Of a stretch of 64,000 nt of DNA, positions 50,701 through 62,155 are shown in pieces (positions within the stretch are counted from its first letter, which is position 1; each line of letters begins with the position of its first letter). The position numbers and the translations under genes were made by a program. The notes beneath the pieces were generated by a model. It had not been told where the DNA came from. It was given only the letters and a program-made list of their open reading frames with translations, and searched no databases. The stretch comes from Drosophila persimilis (Eukaryota; Arthropoda; Insecta; Diptera; Drosophilidae). The DNA is taken from contig NW_020825298.1 in NCBI RefSeq assembly GCF_003286085.1, positions 5,642,001-5,706,000 on the forward strand, read 5' to 3'.

Positions 50701-53174
50701 TATATAGGAGTACGAGTACTCAAACGTATGTGTGTTTTGGGGGCGGGGGATGATGGTATGATGATACTGGCACAATGGAAAAGGGTAAATCACAGAGGAG
50801 ATCCAAACAGATGGAGATCTCGTGCCAAGCCACAACAGACCGCAAGTACAGAGAGGATTGGGCTGCCGGTCGGTCCCCCGGAGCCATCGAGCGAACACCT
50901 GAGCATTTCTTTATGGATCTTGAGCAGAAAACCTATCGCGGCGTAACGTCATTAAAATTAGTGCTATGCTGAGCTGAATTTAACTTAAAGAATGAACATA
51001 TCGGGCAGAGAGAGAGGGAGCCCATAGTCTGGTAAGATACGGAAACATACAAGTATAGGGAGGATAGGGGTAACACACGTTACAGATGGGGTTTTAGTCA
51101 CGAACGCATATCGGTTATAGTTAGTCGCTTCGGTTGTTCGGTTCCTTGCTGGTTACGCTTCGTTGTCAGAGCCTAAGATGGCGTTGAATATTTCGGAAAT
51201 GTGGAGGATGGTACTATAATGGTGGGGGGTAGGAGGTAAGACCCATCCATAGGTAAAGCTCAGCAAGGGCTAGAGCTAGAGCAGCCATCCCATGTGGGAA
51301 TGGGCAAACGTTGACTCTCAGGTAATTAGAGTCAGCAACAAAGGCCATAATTACCTTGTAACTAGGAATTATGAAAATATAATAAAAACTGAAAGACAGA
51401 TGGACAGAGAGACACAGAGGGAGAGGAATGTAGTCTAGGGCCACGGCCACCCAACCACAGAGATCTGGTCTGTGCCGCCGCCACCTGACAGTAGTCAATC
51501 TTTAATGACTCTTATTTTTATTTTACATCTGACTTCTCCTCTTACCTTTTGGCATTAGAAGATTTCTCATGATTGTCTCCATTCAGCAGCACTCGTCTGC
51601 CGAGATCTCTTTGGGTCAGGCCTAATCTCTGCTCTGATCCAAGTCGATTTCTTGTCTGCCCATTCAGATCTCTCAGTGCAGTGCAGGGCAATAAAAACGC
51701 AGACACTCGTACTCGTGTACTCGTACTTCTCTCTGTTCTTTTTGGTTTCTTTTATTAGTTTTATGTGCTTGGGAAGAATGCCAATTGCCTTTGGACATGG
51801 GACAATATTATCGGCTTCTCGGGCTGGGCTGGGCTGGGGCAGTGGAAAACCTCACTCAATGCCCATAGGCATTCCTCCTCTTCAATGTTTTTGCCCGATT
51901 TTATGAGCACTTTCCCCCCAGATCCTCCGTCATGGCCAGAGATAATAATGCAGCTGTACGTAATGAGTTCATCAATAGTCGAAAGAACAAGAATCTATTA
52001 AAAATACGAAGACAGGAAAATAATGTTTGATTAATCAATATATGTGGAAATAGTCATATATGCTAGATGGGGAATATATTCTACTTCTATGATATACTTC
52101 TATGATATTTACGAAATATATAAGTGTTGCATTGGTTTTTTGGTTAAGGAAAATAAAACACGAAACGGTGGGGAGACTCTTAGTGATTCAAATTATTTTT
52201 TACCTTGTAGATACTTATATTACTAAATCTCTATGGGTACAGGGGTATAATAATATAATATATATAGCACCCATTGCTTCTATCGCTGCGAGAATTGAAC
52301 AAAAATGTCTTTGCTACCGAAGTTCGATCCCCAGAATCCAATAACAAAATACAGGACGTGTGTAATTGCTGCTCGACTGGAGACTCCCCCAAATTTTGTT
52401 GTTCCTAAATTGTATCTACTAGATTGAAGAAACTGGATGATCTATTCGATCAGTATTCTATCCAGAAAAAGAAACGTGGATAAACGGTGGGCAGTAATAT
52501 ATTTTATAAGATGCATAAATTATTCCTATGATTACCGATATTATAACACAGGGTTTCAGTAAGTATATAGATATAGATACCGTACTAGTTATGAGTTTGG
52601 AGGACTATTACTCGAACACTTGAAAGACGAGTACTGGGGAAAGTAATTGATAATATTTCCTTCTTCAATGTGTTCCAGCCTGAGGACAGACATTTCTTGT
52701 CGTGCAAGGAGTCTTTAATATTTTAGCTGTTATTCAAACTAATAAAATTGATTGATAAGGTGGCTCCAGAGAGTCGATCCCCCATTAAAGTTAATTCGTT
52801 TGCCGATTTGCAAACCGATAACAGAGCACTCAAGCCCTTGATAATGCAGAGATCCGACACAATATGATGGGAATGCAGCTCCAAAGATTATACCCACTCA
52901 GTTCAAACACCTCCGAAAATCCCCTTTTACAGATTAAGGATTACACTGAGAGAAAAAAGTTAAATTTGTAGGAAATGTATTTAATTTAAATAAGAAGAAA
53001 GCTAAAACACTTCAATTTTAATATTTCCATACTCGGTTCCAAATGAATGGCATAAATATTTAAATCAAAGTGAAAATATTACAAAATCAGCGAGTTTTCC
53101 TCTACGTGTATGTATTATCAACGCCCTTATCAGCCACAAGTCCCTTGCAATCGACGAGGGAACGTGAGACACAC

Positions 53175-53208
53175 TCAGTATAGTCGGACCATTGCTGCAA
53201 AGCGGATG
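53175..53208 (+). promoter_or_regulatory. Inr + DPE-like core promoter overlapping a start codon
   Basis: TCAGTA at 53175-53180 matches five of six Inr positions (+1 = A at 53177). Exactly at +28 to +32 (53204-53208) the sequence is GGATG, which fits the DPE consensus RGWYV. No TATA box lies at -30. The ATG of the glucosidase starts at +30, inside the DPE, leaving a 29-nt leader. Confidence 0.45.
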
Positions 53209-56200
53209 GCAAAAAAAATGTTGAATTTTCTTTGGTTTGTCGTGATTCTATCGGTGCTCCGGGTCTGCACTGCTGCGACCCCGGAATCTTACCTGCTTCA
53301 GACCTACAGGTGTGGTACAAAAGTGGTTTTAAAATATAAAGAAAATACATAAAACTATTGCTGCATATTGTATTTTTACATATTGTGATGTGTATGTGTT
53401 CGGAACAAATTGTATCAATGGTAGATATTTCTGTGTTTGGAATTTATATAGTACTTCAAAGATGTATCGAATGTGTTCAATTGATATTGAAGTTCTTTGG
53501 AATTATTTTACATATTTTTGGAAAGAACTTATTATCAAATAATAAAAGATAACATAGAAAAACAAATATGAGTTATTTTTACCCAGTTTCAAGTAGATAC
53601 ATATATATACATATGTATTCCGTCCTCAAACGGTAAGAAATATTTGCGATTTAATGGGGTTTAATATGGCTCATCTAATCAATCAAATATACGAGTACTC
53701 GCACTGAAGAGCAAATAATTGAAAAACTCCATTCTCTAACGTTCTAATCTGAAATACGATAATGTGAATTCTCAACAGTTGGAATATCTTTAGTGTATTT
53801 TCAAGTATGCAGATCCTTGAGCCGTCGCCTTCAGTTAAAGACTTTCTATATACAAGCTTAAATATATGTACAAGTAAACGATTATACTTTTAAACCTTTA
53901 TTATAAATACTTAAACATGTTAAGGTTCGGATTACTAGCTAAACTAAGAATCTTATTTAGTATACGATTCAAATTCTCTCTCTTTTTGCAGTCTCCCCTC
54001 GGACCTAAACTTTATGCCCACCCTGGGCAATGGTCATCTGGGCTATACGGTCTTCGGGGATGCCATCTTTATGAACGGAGTATACAATGGGCCCGCAGGC
54101 AACAGCAAGCGCGCTCGCATACCCAATTGGCTGAATATCACGACGGAAGTTTGCGATCGTTTCGGTTGCGCCACAGACGCGGATGTGGCCGTGAATGGTA
54201 CTAGCTATGAGATGGATCTGCGTGATGGCTACTTCCGTTCTATAACAACTTACAACTCCCTGGGACTATCCATAGAGCAAAGAACGTATCCGCATAAGTT
54301 CTTCAATAGGGCCTTGGTCTATGAGGTGGTGGCCACCAGAAGCACCGCATATGGCACCAGAGCGAACTGTAAGTAAAAGCAAGGAAAGGAGGTAACACAC
54401 TGCCTGATGAGGGGATTCTCTTTGTAGCACCTCAGTTCCTGAGACTTAGCCAACACCCTGGTAATGCCAGCGATGCCTTTGAGTTTGTGGTTGTTTCCAA
54501 TGGAAGCAGTGCTAGCGGAGATTATCGTACAATTCGAGGTCGCACGGATATCATCGAATTCGAGCGGTTCCAACAACAACCGCAAGAGATCTACATAATT
54601 TTTAGCCAATCTCTGGAGGAGCCTCTGCAATTGGAGTGGCCCACTTGGCAGGCGGAAGTGCGTCATCGCATCATCATCTGCATAGATCGGGAACAGAGTG
54701 TTGCCCTCAAGGAGCTGCAGGATGTTCTACAATTGAATGCCAACAGCATGCTGCAAAGACACACAGACGCCTGGCACAACTTCTGGGACAGAGACTTCTC
54801 CATCGAACTGGTGGGCAATGTTCTGGAACTCTCGCAGATCATCAATGCTGGTATCTTCTACTTGGCCAGTTCGCTACCTTCCCTAAGCACCAACCAGGTC
54901 AACGAGCCCTTCTACGGCCTCAGCCCCACTGGCCTGGGACGTGGCAACCTCGAGGCGGACTATCAGGGTCACAACTTCTGGGACACGGAGATCTGGATGC
55001 TGCCGGTGGTCACTCATTTTGGCTTTGAGTATGGCAAGCAGGTGCTGGACTATCGCAGCAGGAAACTCGAGGCAGCCAAGTACAATGCACGTTCAAAAGG
55101 CTACAAGGGAGCCAGGTGAGAACACAAAGATTTTGGTTCTCCGTTAACAGATGTAGAACAGATCGGAATCATCACACTTCCTTTAGGTTTCCCTGGGAGA
55201 GCGCATATACGGGCACTGAGGTGACGAATCCCTGCTGCCCCGAGGTAGCCCAGCAGGAGATTCACATCTCGCCCGACATCTCATTTGCCCTACAAAAGTT
55301 TTTTGCCCACTCGGGGGACTACGCTTGGGTCTGCGATAAGGCCTGGCCGATTGCCGCCGAAGTGGCCGAGTTTCTGGTGAGCCGAGCTGCCTGTGAGGAA
55401 TTCCGTCCAGTGTGCCACCTGCTGAATGTGATGGGACCCGACGAGGATCATCCGGATGTCGATGACAATGTCTATACGAATGCGGTGTCCAAAATTGCCC
55501 TGGAGTTTGCCGAATGGGCGGGCGAGATGTGCGGAAATGACAGTACTGAACTATTTGAGAAGTGGCGCCGTGTCAGCGATCGCTTGTTGATTCTACACGA
55601 CACTGCGCTAGACTATCATCCCCAGCATGCGGGCTATGTCGTCAACACCACCATCAAGCAGGCGGACACCATTCTGCTGGGATATCCCCTGCGATACGAT
55701 ACAAGGTAGAGTTGATCCTTAGTTCTAGAAGAGGTCTAGTGATAATCTTGTGATACCCGATACAGCACCACTCACCTGAACGACTTGAGGATTTATTCCA
55801 ATGTGACCAGAGAATCGGGACCGGCCATGACCTGGTCCATGTTCGCCACCAACTATCTGACCAGCAGTCAGGAATGGCTTGGCCACGAGTATTTCGAACG
55901 GGGCTACAAGGACTACGTCCGTCCCGAGTTCAAGGTGTGGAGCGAGACACCGTTGGGCTTTGAGGGTTCCGCGAACTTCCTAACTGGCATCGGTGGCTTC
56001 CTTCAAGCCATGATTTACGGCTATGGTGGCGTCAACTTTGTCCGAGATAACAACAAGACCACGATGATTCTTCGTGTGGGCATGTCGCCGCTGAATGTGG
56101 ATGAGGTGCATGTAAACTATTTGCGCTATGCACGTAACACATGTCGCTGGGTCTTCGGGCCTAGATTCTCCAATATGGACTGCGGCGTCAGATCGGGGGC

Positions 56201-56371
56201 TCAAGGCAACTTCGAGATGGTTCAGGGCAAGAAGAGAACTTTGTTGGGAAGATCGTTCAATGGTGAGTCTATCATACAATTTAAAAGTGTAACTCCCTTA
56301 AAATTATGGAATCCTTTGCAGTGACTCTCGTGAAAGGTGATGAGCCTGTGTATATCAGTTATTTGGAATAA
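53206..56371 (+). CDS. PGGHG: Secreted GH65 protein-glucosylgalactosylhydroxylysine glucosidase-like enzyme
   Basis: Six exons (53206-53309, 53992-54368, 54428-55115, 55187-55705, 55766-56262, 56322-56371) join in frame to 744 residues. A signal peptide is clear: hydrophobic LNFLWFVVILSVL with likely cleavage after CTA. The body is glycoside hydrolase family 65: LGNGHLGYTVFGD near the start, NFWDTEIWMLP (equivalent of the human D301 region), and VMGPDEDHPDVDDNVYTNA with the likely catalytic glutamate. Members remove glucose from glucosyl-galactosyl-hydroxylysine of collagens; close relatives were named acid trehalase-like, so substrate choice is inferred. The secretory signal fits an extracellular, endosomal or lysosomal site. 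Intron 1 (682 nt) is the longest. The 13-nt-apart ATG pair (53206 and 53218) lets either serve as start. An AATAAA (56367-56372) overlaps the stop codon. Confidence 0.88.
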
Positions 56372-56560
56372 ATGAATATATTTTATTATGTGAATAAATA
56401 TGAAGAGAACTACATATTTGGGTGCTGTGGTTGCATATTCGTGGGAATTCTAAATTAAAATATTTAGTATGACGTTTTTGGGAAGGATCTATTGCATTTG
56501 GTTATGGCTATCTTGGATTTGGTGGTTAAAACATCCCATGTGTGTCTGTGTGTTGGCCCC

Positions 56561-59500
56561 CTACTTAAACTTGGCTATCGATGAGCCACTTACGCCACCC
56601 GCATTCTTGCTGTTGCCACTGAGAACCACATAGGCGGTCTTGGTTTCTTTCTGCTTATGCTGCAACATGGTTAGAGTGCCCAGTGGGGTGTCCGTCGAAC
56701 TCATTGTCTTCATTAGCTATAGGAAAAATGATTTGAGACATATATTATGAAGAGAGATATATATTTAATGGTTGACTTACCCCATCTTGCTCCATTTTCT
56801 TCAAACGTTTCTCGATCTTGTTCTTGCCGGGCCCCTTGCCATGGAACTTGTGTGACAGATAGCGGAACGCCTCTTTGAGGTTCAATATACGGCCATTGTC
56901 ATCAATGTAGTCCAACTTGACGTTGGGTTTAAAGGTCTCTTTATCCTTAAAGTCCATAATGGGTCCGCAGTGGAACCGATCACGACGGCCAACCTTTTCG
57001 TCTTCGCCAGCTGCTTTGTCCTCAATAGAATAGTTCTTGGCCTGCAGATGTGCCATTTTGGTGTTGCTGGGCCTGTTCTTTTCCTCCCTTTCAAGGTAAC
57101 CCTTGGACAGGGCCAAGCGCAGGGCATTCGCCACACCAGCGCCCACATCAGGCTCCTCATCCAGAATGGCACGGTCCTCCAGATCATCGCCAAGATTGTC
57201 CAAATCAGCTGGCTGCATAACCTCATCGGGATTCACCGAATTCCATGTACCATGGCTCAGTGCTGGCTCATCATTGTGCGTATCCATATTATCGTCCAGC
57301 TGCTCGATCTTGTCAAAGTCCATCATATCATTGGAATCCTCGTTACGATTGCCAGCCATGCCATACGTGGGAATGTCTCCCAAGGTGCGGCAGAACTCAG
57401 CAGTGGCATTCAGCACGATGTGGCCATCCACACTGCTGAGCACCACACCCGAACTGGCCTCATCGATGATCTCGGGCTTGATATCCCGCTGAATGGACTC
57501 AAACTCAATGGGCAAGGATTTCTTGATGATGTTCTCCTTTTGCTTCAGCTTGCGGGCCTTGGATAGAACACGCTCGAGATCATCATCCTCATCGGCCTCA
57601 TATTTAACCTCTGGCTTGGTCTCCTCCATATCAACATCTTCTGGATCGCGATGACGTCCCTGACGGCTACCGAAATTCGACATGCCTGATGTTCCGGCCT
57701 CAGCCAAAGGCTCGAGGTCTTCGGCTTTCAGTTTCTGACGAAGCTTCTTTACCTTTTTCTTTGGCTTCTTGAATCTAAAGGGAATTAGATTATTTTGGAA
57801 TGAAGAAGGTATATAATTATTAAAAAAAAGTTCAAAACTTACTTGGCCAACTCCTCCACACTGAATGTATCCGATGCCAACTTCAAATTGGTATCCTCCA
57901 ATGTTTCCAGACGTTTTCCAGCCAGCTTTGTTTTGATTTCCAGAAGTCTGCGTCTGTTCTCACGATCCTCCTCGGAATTTTCGCCAATCACAAAGTTCTT
58001 GCGCTTCTTGGGCTGTCCTTCGATGTCCTCGTCATATTTCTCCAGCACGGAACGCTCAATGGGGTTGCCCAACTCGTCGTATTGCTCTTCATAGACATTG
58101 TAGCCATAGCTGAGTGGATTCTGTTTTTTGTTGACAACATTCTTCTTGTAGCGCTCATCGTCGAGCATGTTAACATTGACCAGCGTGTCGCCCTCTTCCT
58201 CATTGAGAACGTCTTGATCTTTGAGCGTTAGGATAACCGTGCGACCTTCCCCAAAGTCATCCATATCGTGCTCCACACGCAACCCCTTCAAATTGTTATC
58301 GCCATAGGCACGCTGACGGGCCTTTTGCTTCTCCTGCTCGACCATCTCTGGGATGCCAAAGGTCTCATCAAGCTCCTCCAACTCTTTGGCCTTGGGGAAA
58401 ATATGATTTTTATTCGAATTAAAAAAATTAATTGTAGATCTAATGGTGCTTACCTTCTTTTTTGCCTCTTCGCGTTCATTGACTACTCGCTTGTTCTTGT
58501 CTACCCACTTGGTGACATTATCCGTCTCCTCATCGGATTCCCCCAACGTCCTGATGCGTGCCAATCTCTCTTCCAAGAAACGTTTCTCCTTGCGCTGCTT
58601 AAGCTTCTCACGCAGCTTCTCCGCCTCTTTTTTCTCCTTTAGGTTGTCGGCCGGCTTGTGAAGGAACTCTCCCCACTCGTCTTTGTACGAGGAGAGATCG
58701 CTGTCCCCACCCGACTTTTTATTCTCGCTTGTCGAGGCAGGAGCCACCTTGCTGGGCCCACTCTCCACCTCGAGGGGCTTTAGACCTAGCTTGGCACGAA
58801 GTTTGTTGGTTTCCTGAACTGAGAGAACATCGCCAGCTCCATTTTCGGGTATGGGCGAATGGGAGCGTCCGAATGCCTCGCGTTCTCGGTTTGCTGGTCC
58901 AGAGGGCTTGCGTCCTGACTTGGACGGCGACTGAGATCGGGACCGTTCTCGGTTCCCTCTATCCCTCTCCCTGCCAGCACGCTTGCGAGCCTCACGCTCG
59001 CGTTCGATTTCTCGCTCTCGGCGCCCCTCATAGTCCGCGTGTCTGGATATTTGTGGCGGAGGTGGAGCCGACAGCTCACCATGCCGTTCGCGCTCACGGT
59101 CCCGATCACGCTCCCTTTCACGGTCCTTGGGGCGCTCCTTTTCGCGATTTCTGTCGCGTTCCCTTTCACGCTCCCGGTCACGGTCTCTTTCACGCTCCCT
59201 TTCCCGTTGCTGGTCTCTCTCGCGTCCAGCATCTCTATCTCGAGCAGATGCTCTTTCTCTGACAGGCGGCTCTGGCTCGCGCACCCTTTCCCTGGCGGAT
59301 GTCTCCCTTACCTTGCTCTGCTCCACTGGCACCTCCACACAATCCGAACCTGCAAAGAAGAGGTACAGGTTAGAACGGGCTATCACGATGCTGACGAATC
59401 GCTCTTCTTATATCAAATTTTTTGGCTTTCTTCTCTCCCACTCACAATCTGCGGCAGCAGCATCGGAGAACCTGCAAAAACAAGAAACGGAGAGAAGAAC

Positions 59501-59880
59501 ACCAAAATTTAGTACGTCCAGAACTAGGATAGTGCAGCACCAAGGCAATTGCCGGGCCCCAGGCAGTCCAACACAATCAAAGAATCGCTTTTCCAGTTGG
59601 GTCTGTCGGCCACGGCAATCGCCCTTGAGCTTGGTCTGCACCAGCATCCCATCCGGCCACACTTACTATCCGAATCGGACTCCTCCAAGGAGATAACCTC
59701 GCTGGTACGCTCCCGCTCTTTGTGCTTGTGGTGCTTGTGACGGTGCTCCTTCTGCTTCTTGTGTTTGTGATGTGTCACATCCTCGTCTTCAGTGCCCCGT
59801 TCCTGGCGTTCCTCAGATCGCGAGCGATGCCTGGCCTTTTTATCCTTCTTGTGCTTTTTGCCAGACGACGACGAGCCCAT
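56561..59880 (-). CDS. SART1: SART1/Snu66, U4/U6.U5 tri-snRNP protein
   Basis: Five exons (59880-59667, 59349-58454, 58390-57843, 57774-56781, 56716-56561) encode 935 residues. A Lys/His/Arg-rich N-terminus ([17 protein letters not shown]) leads into a long Arg-Glu/Arg-Asp repeat domain. Next is the Hub1/UBL5-interaction (HIND) motif [20 protein letters not shown], then the SART1 homology region ([45 protein letters not shown]) and the conserved end [19 protein letters not shown]1 bridges the U4/U6.U5 tri-snRNP in spliceosome activation in the nucleus. The intron at 58453-58391 is 63 nt and stop-free in frame, so retaining it would add 21 residues. A 26-nt candidate poison exon lies in intron 1. 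The gene is divergent from the small coiled-coil gene, with start codons 205 bp apart. Confidence 0.92.
59446..59471 (-). other. Candidate poison exon in SART1 intron 1
   Basis: A 26-nt segment is flanked by a strong acceptor (TTTCTTGTTTTTGCAG) and a good donor (ATT|GTGAGT). SART1 reads in frame when exon 1 (ending 59667) joins exon 2 (starting 59349) directly. Including the 26 nt shifts the frame and reaches a TAA 13 codons into exon 2. It therefore looks like an optional exon that would trigger nonsense-mediated decay, or a decoy site. Confidence 0.4.
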
Positions 59881-60085
59881 TTTTTCTTTTCTGATTTTTT
59901 TTCACGAATTTCACAAAAAAAGCTATATATATCAGAGTAGAGTGACCACAAATTGCTTGTTGAAAAAAACCCGGCACGCGATATTGAAATACTGAAAAAT
60001 ACTTTTAAAAAAGAGTACGATTGCTTCTTCTTCACTCGTTCGCCATTCACAACGCATTCATAACAAAAGCAGCACGAGGACAACA

Positions 60086-60398
60086 ATGGAGATCAGTAAA
60101 GTATGTTTAAAATCTATTATGAAGTAATGCGTACTCATAATTGCATTACCTCTCTCCGCAGAAATCGAAGAAATCAAAGAACGCGAAGAAAGACTCGACA
60201 CTCACACTGAAGCTCACGGCACTCCAAAAAAAGAAAAAAGAGGTTGCACGCGTTCTCACCCTGAAACACGAAATCCTGTTCAAATCCTCTGTTTCCTATT
60301 TGGAGTACCTGGAGCTGCGCGCCGAAATAGAGCGTCTCAATGGCCTCAAGGATAACTTCACGCGACGCGTCGACAAATTAAAACAACAAGCTAAATAG
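60086..60398 (+). CDS. Small basic coiled-coil protein
   Basis: Two exons (60086-60100 and 60162-60398) encode 83 residues. The first exon supplies only MEISK; the second begins KSKKSKNAKKDS. A Lys-rich N-terminus is followed by a predicted helix with heptad-like Leu/Ile spacing (SVSYLEYLELRAEIERLNGL) and a Lys/Gln-rich end. Without the first exon no sensible start exists, and the junction is clean (AAA|GTATGT, CCGCAG|AAA). I do not recognise the family. It shares a 205-bp bidirectional promoter region with SART1 and is convergent with zucchini. The first ATG follows a short leader (ACAACAATGG). Confidence 0.75.
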
Positions 60399-60517
60399 TC
60401 TATAAATTCTTCGTAGTCGTGAGGGCTTTAATGCCTGTTGTAATGGTTAAAGAAACTTAATCTAGGAGGAGAGTTGTACACAATATAAGGAACATTTGAT
60501 AATTGTCTTTACTTTTT

Positions 60518-60523
60518 AATAAA
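60518..60523 (+). terminator. Polyadenylation signal of the small coiled-coil gene
   Basis: AATAAA lies 120 bp after the stop codon at 60398 and about 40 bp before the stop of the convergent zucchini gene, so the 3' UTRs probably abut or overlap. Confidence 0.6.
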
Positions 60524-60560
60524 AGTACTAGATATTATAGACGCTCTTTTTTAGGAACTC

Positions 60561-61283
60561 CTACTCCTTCACCAAAAATGCTTTCCACATGCGGTTGAAC
60601 TCCTCCTGGAATTGACAAGCCAAAATCTCGTCTGAGGTAATCGTGCAGTTCTCGAAATTTCCAACGAATCCATTATATGTCCAGTTGACAGAGCCGCTTA
60701 TCAGGACGCTTTCGTAGGGCCGTGGCCATTTGCACTTCTTGAGTCCCATAATCTCTTGCACCCGGGCCACGCCGTCGATCACGCAGAACTTGTGGTGCAT
60801 CATGGATTTGGTTGTGAAAGGTCCGCGCAGGGGCACACCGAGGTTAGCCAGTTTCAGTACCTTCGATTTACTGGAATAGGCCATTTCGTGATCGCTGATC
60901 ATGCGAATGGACACTCCTCGATCCAGCGCGCGGTTTATGGCCAAGAATAAATCCGTACAAGTGAACGTGTATATGCATATATCAATAGAGTATTGAGCCT
61001 CATCGATCAGCATAGTAATCTTCTCCAACTGTCTCAAGCTACAGTGCTTGTTTTTGCATTCAAAAGTTTTGGGGGCTGATTGCGTACCCTGGCTCTGATG
61101 CTCCTTGTAACAAATTTCTCCCAGTTCGTTGAAAAAGAGAACCTCGTGGACCCGACGGCGTCGCGTCTTGCTGCGTAAATATTTTATTGCTGTCACTATT
61201 AGCTCCGCGGCTAAGCCGGTGCTTGCAAAAACTGTGACGGTGGCCACAATCGGATGACTCTCAAAAATCTCAACAATGTTCAT
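60561..61283 (-). CDS. zuc: Zucchini, mitochondrial PLD-family piRNA endonuclease
   Basis: A single exon of 240 residues, near the roughly 250 of the D. melanogaster protein. An N-terminal hydrophobic helix (about 11-35) would anchor it in the outer mitochondrial membrane. A Cys/His cluster follows (ICYKE, then FECKNKHCS), matching the family's zinc finger. The phospholipase D signature is complete: H163-x-K165-x4-D170 in HHKFCVIDG, followed by SGSVNWT (196-202). One HKD motif per chain means it acts as a dimer. Zucchini cuts piRNA precursors to create 5' ends and drive phased piRNA production, silencing transposons in the germline. The chosen ATG gives the full membrane helix. A three-copy 30-nt repeat begins 23 bp upstream. 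Confidence 0.93.
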   Translation of the reverse strand: MNIVEIFESHPIVATVTVFASTGLAAELIVTAIKYLRSKTRRRRVHEVLFFNELGEICYKEHQSQGTQSAPKTFECKNKHCSLRQLEKITMLIDEAQYSIDICIYTFTCTDLFLAINRALDRGVSIRMISDHEMAYSSKSKVLKLANLGVPLRGPFTTKSMMHHKFCVIDGVARVQEIMGLKKCKWPRPYESVLISGSVNWTYNGFVGNFENCTITSDEILACQFQEEFNRMWKAFLVKE

Positions 61284-61305
61284 TATTCAATACTTCTGAT
61301 CGTTG

Positions 61306-61395
61306 AGCGAAATAGGTCAAACAAAAAAAGGTTTTAGCAAAATAGATCACACCAGAAAACTATTTAGCGAAAAGGGTCACACAAAAAAACGAAAG
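61306..61395. repeat. Triplicated 30-nt repeat upstream of zucchini
   Basis: Three adjoining 30-base units start at 61306, 61336 and 61366, each opening AGC(G/A)AAA and containing GGTCA/GATCA followed by CACA and an A-run. They are degenerate but aligned without gaps. They lie within 115 bp of the zucchini start codon, in its probable leader or promoter. Confidence 0.8.
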
Positions 61396-62155
61396 AGGAT
61401 ATCGTTCATATTGTTATATTTTTATAAGATAAGATGCGTGTATAGGCATTTTTACACCCTATTTCAATATTTTGATATGAAGATGAATCGTAATTTATAA
61501 AGACCTTTTCTCAAATTGATATTCTTCAGACATATTCAAGTACATTATAAGTATTTTGTGTATATTTATCTCGATCCTGATACCTACGGAGCCTGGGATA
61601 ACAAACATTTTCTCAATTCTATAATATCCTTTTCCCTAGGGTATGAAAATTAATGTTGCCGGGAATCATTGTTGTCAACCGGTTATTCACCAATAAATAC
61701 TTGTTTATTATCTTCCGTCGAATATTCCCAGCTATATAGAATATTTAGCCATGCCCACATAATTTTATACGATTGATGAATAAATTTTCTACTTGATTGG
61801 CATAATTTAAATATTTGCTTTTATTTGATTTCTATATAATGTTGGAAATGAAATTTAATAGATTGATGAAATTGGCTAATATACTGTAAATATACAGTCG
61901 GTTCAATTTTGACCTAAATTTTCAGGTTACAAATAAGGTTTTTACATTTCCACTACACCCAAACTACACATTTGCTACAAATGAACTACATATTTACGTA
62001 ATTACCAAAAGGGAACCTGTAAGAGAATATGTGTAAACAAATGGTTTTTAATGGTGGGTTAAGGGTGTTAAGGCGAACTGTTTGTGGTTCATGAACCAAA
62101 AACAAATTCAAATAATTCCATTTTCCCTCTTTTTTATTTATGATCAAATCGAAAA
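61396..62155. other. AT-rich intergenic stretch
   Basis: About 760 bases lie between the zucchini upstream repeat and the next plus-strand gene. They are strongly AT-rich, with no ORF, RNA gene or recognisable promoter element. Confidence 0.5.

Larger units (their letters stand above)
41601..53160. other. Gene-free stretch, about 11.5 kb
   Basis: This continues the desert: AT-rich blocks (for example 42.9-43.6 and 52.0-53.1 kb), CT/GA tracts, poly-A runs and tandem repeats. No ORF is credible; the longest (156 codons at 45874-46344) has no coding character. A tRNA B-box-like word near 52320 lacks the rest of a tRNA. No RNA gene was recognised. Confidence 0.6.

Noticed and set aside
52315-52345. 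tRNA B-box-like word AGTTCGATCCC
   Set aside because: No matching A box, anticodon arm or acceptor stem could be paired around it.
53358-53552. 64-codon hydrophobic ORF in glucosidase intron 1
   Set aside because: AT-rich sequence easily yields hydrophobic reading frames; no support beyond length.
58729-59262. 177-codon plus-strand ORF and a 189-codon partner (59127-59696)
   Set aside because: They are antisense to the Arg-Glu/Arg-Asp repeat of SART1; such low-complexity sequence leaves several frames open.
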